A stretch of DNA of 64,000 nt from Pedobacter sp. PACM 27299 (GCF_001412655.1 NZ_CP012996.1:5270001-5334000), one strand, 5' to 3'. Shown: positions 45,442 to 55,088, counted from the stretch's first letter. Notes: generated by a model from the sequence alone, not told the origin. A program made the numbers and translations.

Positions 45442-46785
45442 TTAGCTCATTGAAGGAAATGAGATTCCCTTGATCTTTCTAAACAACTCTACCGCATAAA
45501 TATCTGTCATCCCAGAAATAAAGTCCAATACGGATTGAATTTTAGTGTAAGTATCCGTTTCCTGAGTTAGGAACTGTTTTGGAATCAGTTCCACCAGTTT
45601 TTTATGGTATTTTGACTCATTTTGCAAATAGGCAGGAATAAACTCTTCTAATAAACCACCCATTACTTTATAGCCGGCCACCTCTATCTGAACTACCGAG
45701 GTGTAATTGTAAATCTTTTTATAGGAAACCCTTTCAATTTCTTTCATTACAGAAAGAAAGGGCTGTTCTATTGCATCCATCAGGCTCTGGTTGAAATCTC
45801 CATTCAATATTACGTCCTGCTGTTCGTAAAACACATTTGAGCATAAGCCAATCAGTGTGCTGATCGATTTTGCACGCATCAGGGTAATTTTAGCATCGTC
45901 ATCTTCGATGGTTGCTAAACGTGCGGGTAAATTAGGGTCGTTACATAATGGGATTAACAAGGTCTCTACTTCTGCATAGGAAAGAATTTTGAGGCGATGG
46001 GCATCTTCCAGATCGATGATATTGTAGCAAATATCGTCGGCGGCCTCTACCAGGTATACTAACGGATGACGTTTGTAGACCATTGGTTCGTCCTGCACTT
46101 TCATCAGTTCCATTTCTTCTGCAATCTTTTCAAAGCCGCTTTGTTCTGATTGAAAGAAACCATATTTTTTGGTGTAGATATTTTCTTTGTTGTGTCCTGC
46201 AAGTGAGGCACAAGGATATTTAGCGATTGCCGCTAATGTCGCGTAAGTCAGCGCAAAGCCTCCGGTACCTTTTCCGGCAAATTGGTGGGTTAAGATTCTT
46301 AATGCATTGGCATTTCCTTCAAAGTTAATCAGGTCTTCCCATTCGGCTTCGCTGACTTGCTCCTGGTATACTTTTCCATCACCATTGGTGAAATAATGGG
46401 AGATTGCCGCTTCTCCGGAATGACCGAAAGCAGGGTTTCCTAAATCATGGGCGAGGCAGGCGGAGGCGATGATATTGCCAATTTCGCACAGCAATGGACA
46501 GGTTTCATCTACATCAGATTCCTGAGCTTTGAATTTATTATAGAATATAGTACCTAAAGAGCGGCCCACACTGGCTACTTCTAAACTATGCGTTAGTCTG
46601 TTGTGAACAAATACGCTCCCGGGAAGTGGGAATACCTGGGTTTTGTTTTGCAATCTGCGAAAAGGAGAAGAGAAGATGATCCGGTCGTAATCTCTTTGAA
46701 ATTCTGACCTGGCTTCCTTTTGATTTCCTGCAAATCTATCTTCATTTCCCCAGCGTTTTGCCGACAATAATTTTTCCCAATTCAT
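45442..46785 (-). CDS. dgt: Deoxyguanosinetriphosphate triphosphohydrolase (dGTPase, HD domain)
   Basis: A 447-residue cytoplasmic HD-domain phosphohydrolase that cleaves dGTP to deoxyguanosine and triphosphate. The N-terminus contains RDYDRIIFSSPFRRLQNKTQV, then RLTHSLEVASVGRSL with the first metal His, and ASACLAHDLGNPAFGHSGE with the HD pair near residue 117. A third site, VEAADDICYNIIDLEDA, supplies the later Asp. The length fits the Bacteroidota form of the family. It has a -7 element about 45 bases upstream and is divergent from the OmpA lipoprotein gene. Confidence 0.93.
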   Translation of the reverse strand: MNWEKLLSAKRWGNEDRFAGNQKEARSEFQRDYDRIIFSSPFRRLQNKTQVFPLPGSVFVHNRLTHSLEVASVGRSLGTIFYNKFKAQESDVDETCPLLCEIGNIIASACLAHDLGNPAFGHSGEAAISHYFTNGDGKVYQEQVSEAEWEDLINFEGNANALRILTHQFAGKGTGGFALTYATLAAIAKYPCASLAGHNKENIYTKKYGFFQSEQSGFEKIAEEMELMKVQDEPMVYKRHPLVYLVEAADDICYNIIDLEDAHRLKILSYAEVETLLIPLCNDPNLPARLATIEDDDAKITLMRAKSISTLIGLCSNVFYEQQDVILNGDFNQSLMDAIEQPFLSVMKEIERVSYKKIYNYTSVVQIEVAGYKVMGGLLEEFIPAYLQNESKYHKKLVELIPKQFLTQETDTYTKIQSVLDFISGMTDIYAVELFRKIKGISFPSMS

Positions 46786-46829
46786 ATAATGGATTAAATT
46801 GTTAATTCCTGGTTATCTTAAACTTGATA

Positions 46830-46837
46830 CAAAGGTA
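46830..46837 (-). promoter_or_regulatory. Candidate -7 element for dgt
   Basis: On the minus strand this reads TACCTTTG, a full TAnnTTTG match, about 45 bases before the dgt start. No clear -33 TTTG. A 7 of 8 match for the divergent ompA gene, TATATTTA, lies at 46863-46870. Confidence 0.45.
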
Positions 46838-46889
46838 AAGGAATAATCGCCTGATTAATGGCTATATTTACGGTTAATTTCGTTTCTTA

Positions 46890-47408
46890 ATGACACATAA
46901 AACAACCCTGATTTTAGCATTATTGCTTACCGTTACCCTTTCTTGTAAGACAAAAAAGACGATTGTAACTACCCCAGCTCCTGTAGCAGAAAGTACAGAC
47001 AAAGCGTTGGATAAAATGAAAAAAGATCTTCCTGAGGATCAGATTGAACGCACAGATGAGGGCTTAAAATTCACCTTCAGCTCTGAAGTCTTGTTTCCTA
47101 CCAACTCTTCTTATTTAAGTGAAGCGGCAAAAAAGAGAATTTTGGCAGTAGCCAATGTCATCAAAGATGAGCAGGCGACTAACATTCTGGTTGCAGGACA
47201 TTCTGATAAAACGGGAACGGCAACTTATAACCAATGGTTATCAGAAAAGCGTGCTGTATCTGTAAAAAATTTCCTGGTGAGTCAGGGGATTCCGGCAAAC
47301 CGGATTAAAACTGCTGGTCTTGGTGACACCAAACCTATTGGCGACAATAAAACTAAAGAAGGAAGATTGCAGAACCGAAGGGTAGAAATCGTCCTGTTAA
47401 AATCATAA
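46890..47408 (+). CDS. OmpA-family lipoprotein (Pal-like)
   Basis: A 172-residue lipoprotein. The signal ends in the lipobox LTLSC, making Cys19 the lipidated residue. After a short Lys/Thr-rich linker comes an OmpA/MotB peptidoglycan-binding domain (about 65-172) with FPTNSSYLSEAAKKRIL, VAGHSDKTGTATYNQWLSEKRA and a C-terminal NRRVEIVLL. It probably tethers the outer membrane to peptidoglycan. It is monocistronic with a terminator directly after it. Confidence 0.92.
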   Translation: MTHKTTLILALLLTVTLSCKTKKTIVTTPAPVAESTDKALDKMKKDLPEDQIERTDEGLKFTFSSEVLFPTNSSYLSEAAKKRILAVANVIKDEQATNILVAGHSDKTGTATYNQWLSEKRAVSVKNFLVSQGIPANRIKTAGLGDTKPIGDNKTKEGRLQNRRVEIVLLKS

Positions 47409-47434
47409 GATCCATTCTGATCATTTCTTATTTG

Positions 47435-47457
47435 CAGCGGGGGATTCTCTCCCGCTG
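47435..47457 (+). terminator. Intrinsic terminator of the OmpA lipoprotein gene
   Basis: CAGCGGG and CCCGCTG form a 7-bp GC-rich stem with a 9-base loop, followed by TTCTATTTTC. Confidence 0.8.
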
Positions 47458-47537
47458 TTCTATTTTCTACTAAATCCTTTTTCTTATTCCCCTGAATACT
47501 TTAAGTTTACAGCAATGTACAAGCTTTTTTCAATTTT

Positions 47538-47560
47538 CAAACGTTTTGTTAAAACATTTG
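47538..47560. promoter_or_regulatory. Candidate TetR operator
   Basis: CAAACGTTTT and AAAACATTTG are 10-base arms matching at 9 positions, with GTT between. The site is about 40 bases upstream of the tetR start. A -7-like TATGTTTA follows at 47573-47580, so binding would overlap the promoter. Autoregulation is the simplest reading. Confidence 0.5.
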
Positions 47561-47599
47561 GATTATTGAAAATATGTTTATAGTTTTAAGGTAAGGAAC

Positions 47600-48202
47600 A
47601 TGAGTAAAAAAGAACTGGTAAAACAAAAGATCGGAAGATCAGCCATGCAATGCTTTGCAAAATTCGGATTAGACAAGACTACACTTGATGATATCGCACA
47701 GGCAGTTGGGCTTAATAAAGCGTCGTTATATTATTATTACAAGAATAAAGAGGACATATTTATTGAGGTAGCGCTCAAAGAAGGAGAGGATTTTATCAAC
47801 TCTTTGCAGGAAACCACCTTGCTTAAGGAAGGGATAGAAAACCGGATTGCTTTTTATCTGGAATCGAGGTTTAACTATTATAAGAACGTCTTGAACATGA
47901 ACCGTGTATCTGTAGATACGCTGAACAAGATACTGCCTCGTTTTTTTGAGTTATACAATGCCCTGATGAAAAGGGAAAAAGTATTTGTCACCCAATTATT
48001 AGGAAAAGCAGTGGAAGATGGAGAGGTGTACATGACAGATTTGGAAAACACAGCTTCAGTATTGATCAATCTGACCGATGCTTTGAAACACAGTGTGGAG
48101 CAGCAGGCGATTTTAAAAGGGGAGACGGAAATTGACTATACGCAGAGTCTTCAGGACATTAAGTTTCTGGTTTCACTGATATTTAAAGGAATAAAAAAAT
48201 AG
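47600..48202 (+). CDS. TetR/AcrR family transcriptional regulator
   Basis: A 200-residue one-component regulator. The N-terminal domain (about 1-55) has AMQCFAKFGLDKTTLDDIAQAVGLNKASLYYYYKNKEDIF, the typical TetR helix-turn-helix followed by the YYYKNKED turn. The C-terminal 140 residues are helical and would form the ligand-binding and dimer region. An inverted repeat upstream suggests autoregulation. It sits 121 bases before a TonB receptor, beta-helix lipoprotein and cytochrome operon on the same strand, which it most likely controls. Inducer unknown. Confidence 0.9.
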   Translation: MSKKELVKQKIGRSAMQCFAKFGLDKTTLDDIAQAVGLNKASLYYYYKNKEDIFIEVALKEGEDFINSLQETTLLKEGIENRIAFYLESRFNYYKNVLNMNRVSVDTLNKILPRFFELYNALMKREKVFVTQLLGKAVEDGEVYMTDLENTASVLINLTDALKHSVEQQAILKGETEIDYTQSLQDIKFLVSLIFKGIKK

Positions 48203-48323
48203 AAGACCTATAAGCACAGGTACATCAAGATTAGCGCTGATCAAGATTGGAGATTCTATTTGAGTAAAATGCTGCTTGCAGCCATTATGTTGATTTTTTA
48301 ATACAACCTAAACCAAACCAAAT

Positions 48324-51077
48324 ATGAACAAGATCATGTTACTCAGCCTGATGCTTTACTTCTGTATGCCCGATTCCGTCAGGGCACAAGACCTGATCAA
48401 GGGCAGCATTAAAAACAATGTAACAAAGGAAGCTGCGTATGCGGTTTCCGTACGCATCAAAAACGGCACTGAAGGTACTTACACTGACGACCGTGGAAGG
48501 TTTCAATTGAAAACTTCAAAAAAGCTCCCCCTTACTTTACTCATTTCTTCCATCGGTTTTGAGCCTAAAGAAGTTACTGTTCAAAGTTTCTCTGAAAACC
48601 TGGAGATTGGGTTAGAACCGGCTTCTATGCTAGGACAGGAGGTCGTGGTTTCTGCCAGCAGAACCGTACAAAAGAAGCTGGCCTCTCCCGTCACGATTGA
48701 GCAAATTAGTACTAAAGACATCGTCAATTCCCCGCAGCTGAATTATATGGACATGATACAGGGACTAAAAGGGGTTGATGTTACTGTTTCCAGTATCGGT
48801 TTTACCAGTATTTCGACCAGGGGGTTTAATACCAGCGGTAACACGAATTTCACGCAGATTGTGGATGGAATGGACAATCAGGCTCCAGGTCTGAATTTCC
48901 CCTTAGGTTCAGCCATTAGCTTAACACAATTAGATGTAGACAATATAGAGGTACTTTCCGGGGCTTCCTCCGCCCTTTATGGCTCCAGAGGATTGAATGG
49001 CACCATGGTAATGACCGGTAAAAACCCATTTAAGTATCAGGGTTTAAGTGTACTGGTTACGCAGGGTGTAAACCATCTGAACAGTAAAAACAACAATGAC
49101 CCTGTTCCTGCCGCTCCCTATTACGATTGGACGATTCGCTATGCGAAGAAAGTAAATGAAAAATTTGCTTTTAAGGTGAATGCACAATATACACAGGCAA
49201 AAGACTGGGTAGCCAATAATATGGACAATAAAAATGGGCCTGGTGATGCACTGACTGATCCGAATTACAATGGGGTAAACATGTATGGCAGTGCTACCAA
49301 CACCAATATCAATCCATTTCTTGAAGCCGCATTAGCCGGCAATCCTGATCTCGCACCATTAATTGAGCCCTTATTGAGCAAACAAAATTATGTGGCTAGA
49401 ACCGGCTATCCAGAATATGGCTTTCTAGACAATAAGGCAAAGCTTTTTAAAGCCAATGCAGAGTTGAGGTACAAGTTTAACCCAAAAATAGAAGGTATTT
49501 TATCCGGTACTTATGGCACAGGAAACATCGTGTACACGAATGACACCCGGTATCAATTGAAAGGTTTTAAAGTAGGTCAGTATCGGGCAGAAGTTAAGAG
49601 CGACAATTGGTTTGTACGTGCGTATATGACTTCGGAAAACTCGGGTAAGACCGTCATTGCTGGTCCTACCGCGCAATTGATCAATGAAGCCTGGAAAGTA
49701 AGTTATGATGGCGGCATGGGTGGTTGGTATCCTGAATATACAGCAGGTTTACTGAATTCACTTGCCGGTGGCGCGTCCTTGATGGATGCCAATCTTGCGG
49801 CTCGTGGCTATGCAGATCGTGGACGTCCTGAATTGGGGAGTCAGCGTTTTAATCATCTGAGAGACAGCATCAGCGGCACACCAATTTCTGAAGGAGGCAC
49901 CTTATTTTTAGACCGCAGTAAACTTTACAATGCAGAAGCACAATATAATTTTGCGGAAGAAATCAAGTTTATGAGTGTGATTGCAGGGCTAAACTTCCGT
50001 TTATACAGCTTAAATAGTAAAAACACACTTTTCCCGGATAAAAATAAACCTATTCATGTAAAAGAATACAGTGCTTACGTGCAATTCGCGAAAAAGGTCC
50101 TGGATGATAAACTGAGTTTAAGTACCTCCTTCCGTTTCGACAAAAACACCTTATTCTCTGACCCGAAGGTCACTTCCAGAGCATCAGCGGTGTTTGAAGT
50201 CGCCAAAGAAAACTTCATTCGCTTCTCTTACCAGAATGCCTACAGTTTCCCATCAAATATCCAGGCTTTACAAAGCACCTTGAATGGTATGAACAGTTAT
50301 TCTTCCGGAGGTTCTTCTTTGCTGTTAAACGGCACGTATGAGTTCGACAAATATCCTCCTTATACTTTAGAGAGTGTCAATAAATACCGCGAAACAGGTG
50401 ATGCAAATGTGTTAGAGCGCTTCCAATACAACGACATTAAGCCGCAATCGGTGAATGCTTTTGAGTTGGGGTATGCTGCCCTGATCGGTAAAAGAGTAAT
50501 TTTTGATATATTGGGCTATTTCTCTACCTGGGAAAACTTCATCGGCTATGCTAATGTAGCCAATACTCCAGGCACGAATGATGTACTTGCTTTTAATGAC
50601 CAAAGCACTTACTCGATCTACAATATTGCTTTTAATGGCGGACAGACGGTGAATACCTATGGATATGCCGCTAGTGTAAGTGTAGATCTGGGGCATAATT
50701 TCCTGACCAAAGTGAATTATTTCTCGGATCATTTGAAAAATAAAAATAACAGCCAGGTCAACAATTTCAATACGCCAAGTTACCATGTGAATTTAGAGTT
50801 TGGCAATAGTGGTTTTGGCAAGCGACAAGTATGGTCATTCAATACCAGTCTTCGCTACAAACCAGGTTATTTATATGTGGTTTCTGGTGGTCTGGCAACT
50901 GGTGTTGTACCTAGTTCAGCGGTCATTGATGCACAGGTCAGCTATAAATTGATCAAAGCGCGTTCTGGCATCAGATTAGGTGCGACTAATGTTACCAATA
51001 AATATTACTCCACAGGAATTGCGAATCCAAATATCGGAGCGGTGTATTATGTGACTTATGCTTACAATATTTTTTAA
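48324..51077 (+). CDS. TonB-dependent outer-membrane receptor
   Basis: A 917-residue outer-membrane transporter. It has a signal peptide (ending SVRAQD), a carboxypeptidase-regulatory-like domain (about 25-105), a plug domain (about 115-225: VVVSASRTVQKKLASPVTIEQI, VDNIEVLSGASSALYGSRG) and a 22-strand barrel ending with the aromatic tail VTYAYNIF. No STN signalling domain is present, so it does not fit FecR/ECF control; the upstream TetR is the likely regulator. No SusD follows. It is 24 bases from the beta-helix lipoprotein gene. The substrate cannot be read from the sequence. Confidence 0.92.
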   Translation: MNKIMLLSLMLYFCMPDSVRAQDLIKGSIKNNVTKEAAYAVSVRIKNGTEGTYTDDRGRFQLKTSKKLPLTLLISSIGFEPKEVTVQSFSENLEIGLEPASMLGQEVVVSASRTVQKKLASPVTIEQISTKDIVNSPQLNYMDMIQGLKGVDVTVSSIGFTSISTRGFNTSGNTNFTQIVDGMDNQAPGLNFPLGSAISLTQLDVDNIEVLSGASSALYGSRGLNGTMVMTGKNPFKYQGLSVLVTQGVNHLNSKNNNDPVPAAPYYDWTIRYAKKVNEKFAFKVNAQYTQAKDWVANNMDNKNGPGDALTDPNYNGVNMYGSATNTNINPFLEAALAGNPDLAPLIEPLLSKQNYVARTGYPEYGFLDNKAKLFKANAELRYKFNPKIEGILSGTYGTGNIVYTNDTRYQLKGFKVGQYRAEVKSDNWFVRAYMTSENSGKTVIAGPTAQLINEAWKVSYDGGMGGWYPEYTAGLLNSLAGGASLMDANLAARGYADRGRPELGSQRFNHLRDSISGTPISEGGTLFLDRSKLYNAEAQYNFAEEIKFMSVIAGLNFRLYSLNSKNTLFPDKNKPIHVKEYSAYVQFAKKVLDDKLSLSTSFRFDKNTLFSDPKVTSRASAVFEVAKENFIRFSYQNAYSFPSNIQALQSTLNGMNSYSSGGSSLLLNGTYEFDKYPPYTLESVNKYRETGDANVLERFQYNDIKPQSVNAFELGYAALIGKRVIFDILGYFSTWENFIGYANVANTPGTNDVLAFNDQSTYSIYNIAFNGGQTVNTYGYAASVSVDLGHNFLTKVNYFSDHLKNKNNSQVNNFNTPSYHVNLEFGNSGFGKRQVWSFNTSLRYKPGYLYVVSGGLATGVVPSSAVIDAQVSYKLIKARSGIRLGATNVTNKYYSTGIANPNIGAVYYVTYAYNIF

Positions 51078-51101
51078 CGACCTAAACACAAAAAACCAAA
51101 T

Positions 51102-52385
51102 ATGAAACAATCTATCCGCGCGGTGCTCCTCTTACTTCTGGCTTCAGGAGTCTGGACTTCCTGTACTCAAAAGGCAGGCCCGCAGCATCCTTACAAAACG
51201 ATGCTGACTTTCAATCCTGGAGAGGAAGCTAAAATCGAAGAAGCTTTTTTATCACTGAAAGACAGCACAAGTATTTTACTTAAGGCTGGAAACTACAAGT
51301 TTGACAATCTGAGTATTGCACAGGTCAACCATATCCTGATTCAAGGGGAAGGCCATGACAAAACGATCCTTGATTTCTCTAGTCAGAGTCAGGGCGGCGA
51401 AGGCATACGGGTAACGGATGTAAAAGGCTTCACTATTGATGCGATGACGATTAAAGACTCTAAAGGAGATCTTTTAAAAATTAATAAAAGCCGCGATGTA
51501 ACGGTGACTAACCTTCATGCGGTATGGAGCAAAGCTGATTCTACCAGTGGTGGTTATGCGATTTATCCGGTGATGTGTAAAAATGTATTGATTGAAAACT
51601 GTTATACAGAAGGTTCTTCTGATGCAGGAATTTATGTAGGTCAGACGGATAGTGCCATCGTTAGAAAATGTAAAGCCGCTAAGAATGTCGCTGGCTGTGA
51701 GATTGAAAACACCTCTAATGCGGAAGTTTATGACAATGAGTTTTACAACAATACTGCTGGATTTTTAATCTTCGACTTACCTGATCTTTCTAAAAGAGGC
51801 GGTCACGTAAAAGTTTACAACAACAACATTCATGATAACAACTTCAGAAATTTCGCAAAAGCGGGAAGTTTTGGAACCACCTGGGGAGTAGGAAATGCTT
51901 CTCCTGGTAGCGGTATTATTATTCTAGCCGCTTCAGATATTGAGATCTACCACAACAAGATCATCAATAATAACACTTCTTCGATTACTATCGCTTCTGG
52001 TTTTGCGGTTGATGAGAAAGCAGGAGAGAAAATCAATGCGAACTACTCTCCTATTCCTAAAAACGTCAATATCCATGACAATACGATAGAAATGGGCCCG
52101 GAATTTCCGAAACCTGCTTATGAACATCGTATTGGTCAGCTGTTGGTAGCCACAGAAGCACAGTTGAACAAGCTGGAGCCGACGCGTAAAAACAAACGTA
52201 TTCCATTCATCATGTATGACGGGATTACCAGTAATGTCCTAACCAAGGGAACCTCTTTAAATCCAGATTCTATCTGTATCAAACAGACAGGAGACCATGT
52301 TTTTGTGAATGCAGATTTCCTGAATATTGCCAATCCTGCGAAATGGAAACCGAATACAAATATCAGCCCATTCCAATGTAAATAA
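51102..52385 (+). CDS. Parallel beta-helix repeat lipoprotein (TIGR03805-like)
   Basis: A 427-residue lipoprotein with a lipobox WTSC (Cys21). The mature protein is a right-handed parallel beta-helix: successive rungs such as NVLIENCYTEGSSDAGIYVG, AIVRKCKAAKNVAGCEIENT, AEVYDNEFYNNTAGFLIFD, VKVYNNNIHDNN and IEIYHNKIINNNTSSITIA at about 150-310, rich in Asn ladders. This matches, from memory, a family found as a two-gene pair with a diheme cytochrome family, as here. The fold is used by polysaccharide-active and structural proteins. Catalytic residues are not evident, so an enzyme role is open. It is 3 bases from the cytochrome gene. Confidence 0.85.
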   Translation: MKQSIRAVLLLLLASGVWTSCTQKAGPQHPYKTMLTFNPGEEAKIEEAFLSLKDSTSILLKAGNYKFDNLSIAQVNHILIQGEGHDKTILDFSSQSQGGEGIRVTDVKGFTIDAMTIKDSKGDLLKINKSRDVTVTNLHAVWSKADSTSGGYAIYPVMCKNVLIENCYTEGSSDAGIYVGQTDSAIVRKCKAAKNVAGCEIENTSNAEVYDNEFYNNTAGFLIFDLPDLSKRGGHVKVYNNNIHDNNFRNFAKAGSFGTTWGVGNASPGSGIIILAASDIEIYHNKIINNNTSSITIASGFAVDEKAGEKINANYSPIPKNVNIHDNTIEMGPEFPKPAYEHRIGQLLVATEAQLNKLEPTRKNKRIPFIMYDGITSNVLTKGTSLNPDSICIKQTGDHVFVNADFLNIANPAKWKPNTNISPFQCK

Positions 52386-52388
52386 ACA

Positions 52389-53468
52389 ATGCGAAAGACC
52401 TATATTTTTGGCTCCCTGATCCTGATTGGCATCTTTTTATCGATGCTGACGGAGCAGGGATGCAAAAACAAAACCAACACCAGTACTAAAACAACCGCAT
52501 CCGAGGATTTTCAATTTAAGGAGCAACTGTCTGATTACGGATTTTTCAAAGGTAAGCTGAATGAATTAAAGCCGGATTCGGGGATCATTCATTATGAACT
52601 GAGTACGCCGCTATTTACCGATTATGCAGTAAAAGACCGATTTATTGTGTTACCAAAAGGTCAGCAAATTAAATATACAGCAGATGGTGCACTGGATTTT
52701 CCTGACGCTACGATTATCGTTAAAAACTTCGCTTATACGAATGCAGCGCGGCAAAAAATCATGATTGAAACCCGGCTATTGGTCAAAGACCCTAAGGACA
52801 AAAAATGGAAGGTGATGAATTATTTGTGGAATAAGGAACAGACAGATGCGAAGAAACACATTATCGGTGCTAAAGTTCCTATCACTTTATTAGACGACCA
52901 GGGAAAGCAGTATTTTACCAATTATCAGGTGCCAAACACCAATGACTGTAAACGCTGTCATATTAAAGATGGGGTTTTAACACCAATTGGTCCAAAAGCC
53001 AGAAATCTGAACTTTACCGTTCTTGGGCGAAAGGAAAATCAGCTGGCAGAATGGGCGGCTCATGGGCAGTTAAGCGGTCTTCCAGAATTGAGTAAGGTAC
53101 ATCAATTGCCGGTATGGACAGATACCAAGCATTTCACTCTAGATCAACGAGCGAGAGCTTATCTGGATGTCAACTGTGCACATTGTCATACTAAGGGCGG
53201 TGATGCCTACAATACAGGGCTTTTTCTTGATTATGCGGAAAAGAATCCGGATCATCTGGGCTTTAAAAAAGCACCGGTATCAGCAGGTGGTGGTGCAGGT
53301 GGATTGGACTACGACATTATTCCGGGAAATGCGGATCAATCGATTTTATATTATAGGATGAACAGTACCGAACCAGGAACAGCCATGCCGGAGCTCGCAA
53401 GAACATTAACTCATAAAGAAGGTGTTCAATTGATCAGAGACTGGATTAATAGTCTGCCAAAAAAATAA
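52389..53468 (+). CDS. Diheme c-type cytochrome lipoprotein (SO2930/TIGR03806-like)
   Basis: A 359-residue lipoprotein with lipobox TEQGC (Cys25). Two covalent haem motifs are visible: CKRCH near residue 188 and CAHCH near residue 263. The N-terminal half (about 45-180) starts LSDYGFFKGKLNELKPDSGIIHYEL, a conserved segment of the SO2930-type family. The C-terminal part around VNCAHCHTKGG, then GGLDYDIIPGNADQSILYYRM and AMPELARTL, resembles haem-binding domains of planctomycete-type cytochromes. It would act in the periplasm or at a membrane surface. Redox partner and substrate are unknown. It forms one operon with the beta-helix and TonB receptor genes. Confidence 0.88.
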   Translation: MRKTYIFGSLILIGIFLSMLTEQGCKNKTNTSTKTTASEDFQFKEQLSDYGFFKGKLNELKPDSGIIHYELSTPLFTDYAVKDRFIVLPKGQQIKYTADGALDFPDATIIVKNFAYTNAARQKIMIETRLLVKDPKDKKWKVMNYLWNKEQTDAKKHIIGAKVPITLLDDQGKQYFTNYQVPNTNDCKRCHIKDGVLTPIGPKARNLNFTVLGRKENQLAEWAAHGQLSGLPELSKVHQLPVWTDTKHFTLDQRARAYLDVNCAHCHTKGGDAYNTGLFLDYAEKNPDHLGFKKAPVSAGGGAGGLDYDIIPGNADQSILYYRMNSTEPGTAMPELARTLTHKEGVQLIRDWINSLPKK

Positions 53469-53475
53469 ATAAAAA

Positions 53476-53507
53476 ACAAAAGCCCTGACATCCATCGGGG
53501 CTTTTGT
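53476..53507 (+). terminator. Intrinsic terminator after the diheme cytochrome operon
   Basis: ACAAAAGCCC and GGGCTTTTGT form a 10-bp stem with a 12-base loop. The T-run is inside the right arm and ATCAACT follows. Confidence 0.82.
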
Positions 53508-53608
53508 ATCAACTAAACCTAAACTTATAAATACTAACCAAATATTTATAGCGCAAAACTAAGGTTGCATTGTAAAGTTCAGGTTAAGGATATATGATCT
53601 ATAAAGTT

Positions 53609-55066
53609 TTATTTCTTTTCTGGAATTTCTTGTAGAACTTGTAATAAATATCCCCAGAACTTCTGTACAGAAGAGATTTTCACACATTCATCTGGCGAGT
53701 GTGCACCATGGATGGTTGGTCCGAAAGAGATCATATCCATACCTGGAAGATGCGCACCTAAGATCCCACATTCTAATCCCGCGTGGCAAGCATTTACATT
53801 TGGCTCTGCGTTAAATGCAGTCTGATACAATTTGGTCATTAACCTTAAGATATCTGAGTCTGCATTTGGCTTCCATCCTGGATAATCTCCGCTGCGGGAA
53901 ACATCGCAGCCCATGTTTTCTAATGCTGCACCAACTGCGAAAGCTACATCATCTTTGGTACTTTCCACACTGCTACGCTGCAGCGACTGCGTGATAAACT
54001 CACCACCTTTGATGATCACTCTCGCCAGGTTTGAAGAAGCTTCCACCAAGTCTTTGATGTCCGGGCTCATTCTGAACACTCCATTTGGCAAGGAATAAAT
54101 TGCATTTACAATTTTCAGAAAATCCAGTTTAGACATCCCATGTTCTGGAAGTTCAGTTTCTTCGATACTGATGTTCATCGCCGTTTCAATACTTTTATAT
54201 TCCTCTTTTAATACTGCTGAAAAATCAGTGAAAGCTGCAAGGAAAGTATCTTTTTGTGCTGCAGGAATAGCTACTACTGCTTTAGATTCCCTTGGGATCG
54301 CGTTTCTTAAGCTTCCACCATCTAAGGTACACAATTGCAGGTCTGAAGATTTCAGTGCTGCATTCAATATACGGTTCATTAGTTTATTTGCATTTCCTCT
54401 ACCTTTATGGATATCCATTCCGGAATGGCCGCCTAATAATCCTTTAACTGTCACCTGGAAGGCCAGGTGATCTTTAGCGATCGGATGTTGCTTATAGTTA
54501 TAAATGCTATTGGTATCTATTCCACCTGCACAGCCGATGGTCAGTTCATCATCTTCTTCTGTATCCAGGTTCAACAAAATTGTTCCTGTAAAATTTGAAG
54601 GGTCTAATTCTTTAGCACCGGTCATCCCAGTTTCCTCATCAATGGTGAACATCGCTTCAATAGCCGGGTGTACAATGGTTGAAGAGGCAAGAATCGCCAT
54701 AATGGTGGCTACACCAATTCCGTTATCTGCTCCTAAAGTTGTACCGTTTGCACGTACCCAATCGCCATCCACAAACATTTCAATTCCCTGTGTAGCGAAA
54801 TCAAAGTTGCGGTCGCCATTTTTCTGATGAACCATATCCAGGTGTGACTGCATGATTACCGTTTGTCTGTTCTCCATGCCTGGAGTTGCCGGCTTCTTGA
54901 TCACCACATTCCCTGTCTTGTCCTGAATGGTTTCCAGCCCTAAGCTATGTCCATATTGAACCATGAATTCAATCACACGTTCTTCTTTTTTTGAAGCGCG
55001 GGGCACTGCATTCAAAGCAGCAAAATTACTCCAAAGTTCCTGAGGTTCTAAATTTTTGACTTCCAT
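53609..55066 (-). CDS. pepD: Aminoacyl-histidine dipeptidase (M20 family)
   Basis: A 485-residue cytoplasmic zinc dipeptidase of the M20C (PepD) group, cleaving dipeptides such as carnosine-type Xaa-His. Metal-site motifs: QSHLDMVHQKN near residue 75, GTTLGADNGIGVATIMA near 110 (bridging Asp), DEETGMTGA near 142 (general base Glu) and GGHSGMDIHKGRGNA. The C-terminal FGPTIHGAHSPDECVKI holds the last His. Length agrees with E. coli PepD (485). A candidate promoter lies upstream at 55089-55123. Confidence 0.95.
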   Translation of the reverse strand: MEVKNLEPQELWSNFAALNAVPRASKKEERVIEFMVQYGHSLGLETIQDKTGNVVIKKPATPGMENRQTVIMQSHLDMVHQKNGDRNFDFATQGIEMFVDGDWVRANGTTLGADNGIGVATIMAILASSTIVHPAIEAMFTIDEETGMTGAKELDPSNFTGTILLNLDTEEDDELTIGCAGGIDTNSIYNYKQHPIAKDHLAFQVTVKGLLGGHSGMDIHKGRGNANKLMNRILNAALKSSDLQLCTLDGGSLRNAIPRESKAVVAIPAAQKDTFLAAFTDFSAVLKEEYKSIETAMNISIEETELPEHGMSKLDFLKIVNAIYSLPNGVFRMSPDIKDLVEASSNLARVIIKGGEFITQSLQRSSVESTKDDVAFAVGAALENMGCDVSRSGDYPGWKPNADSDILRLMTKLYQTAFNAEPNVNACHAGLECGILGAHLPGMDMISFGPTIHGAHSPDECVKISSVQKFWGYLLQVLQEIPEKK

Positions 55067-55088
55067 TAAATCTCTTTGTTATTTGAAG

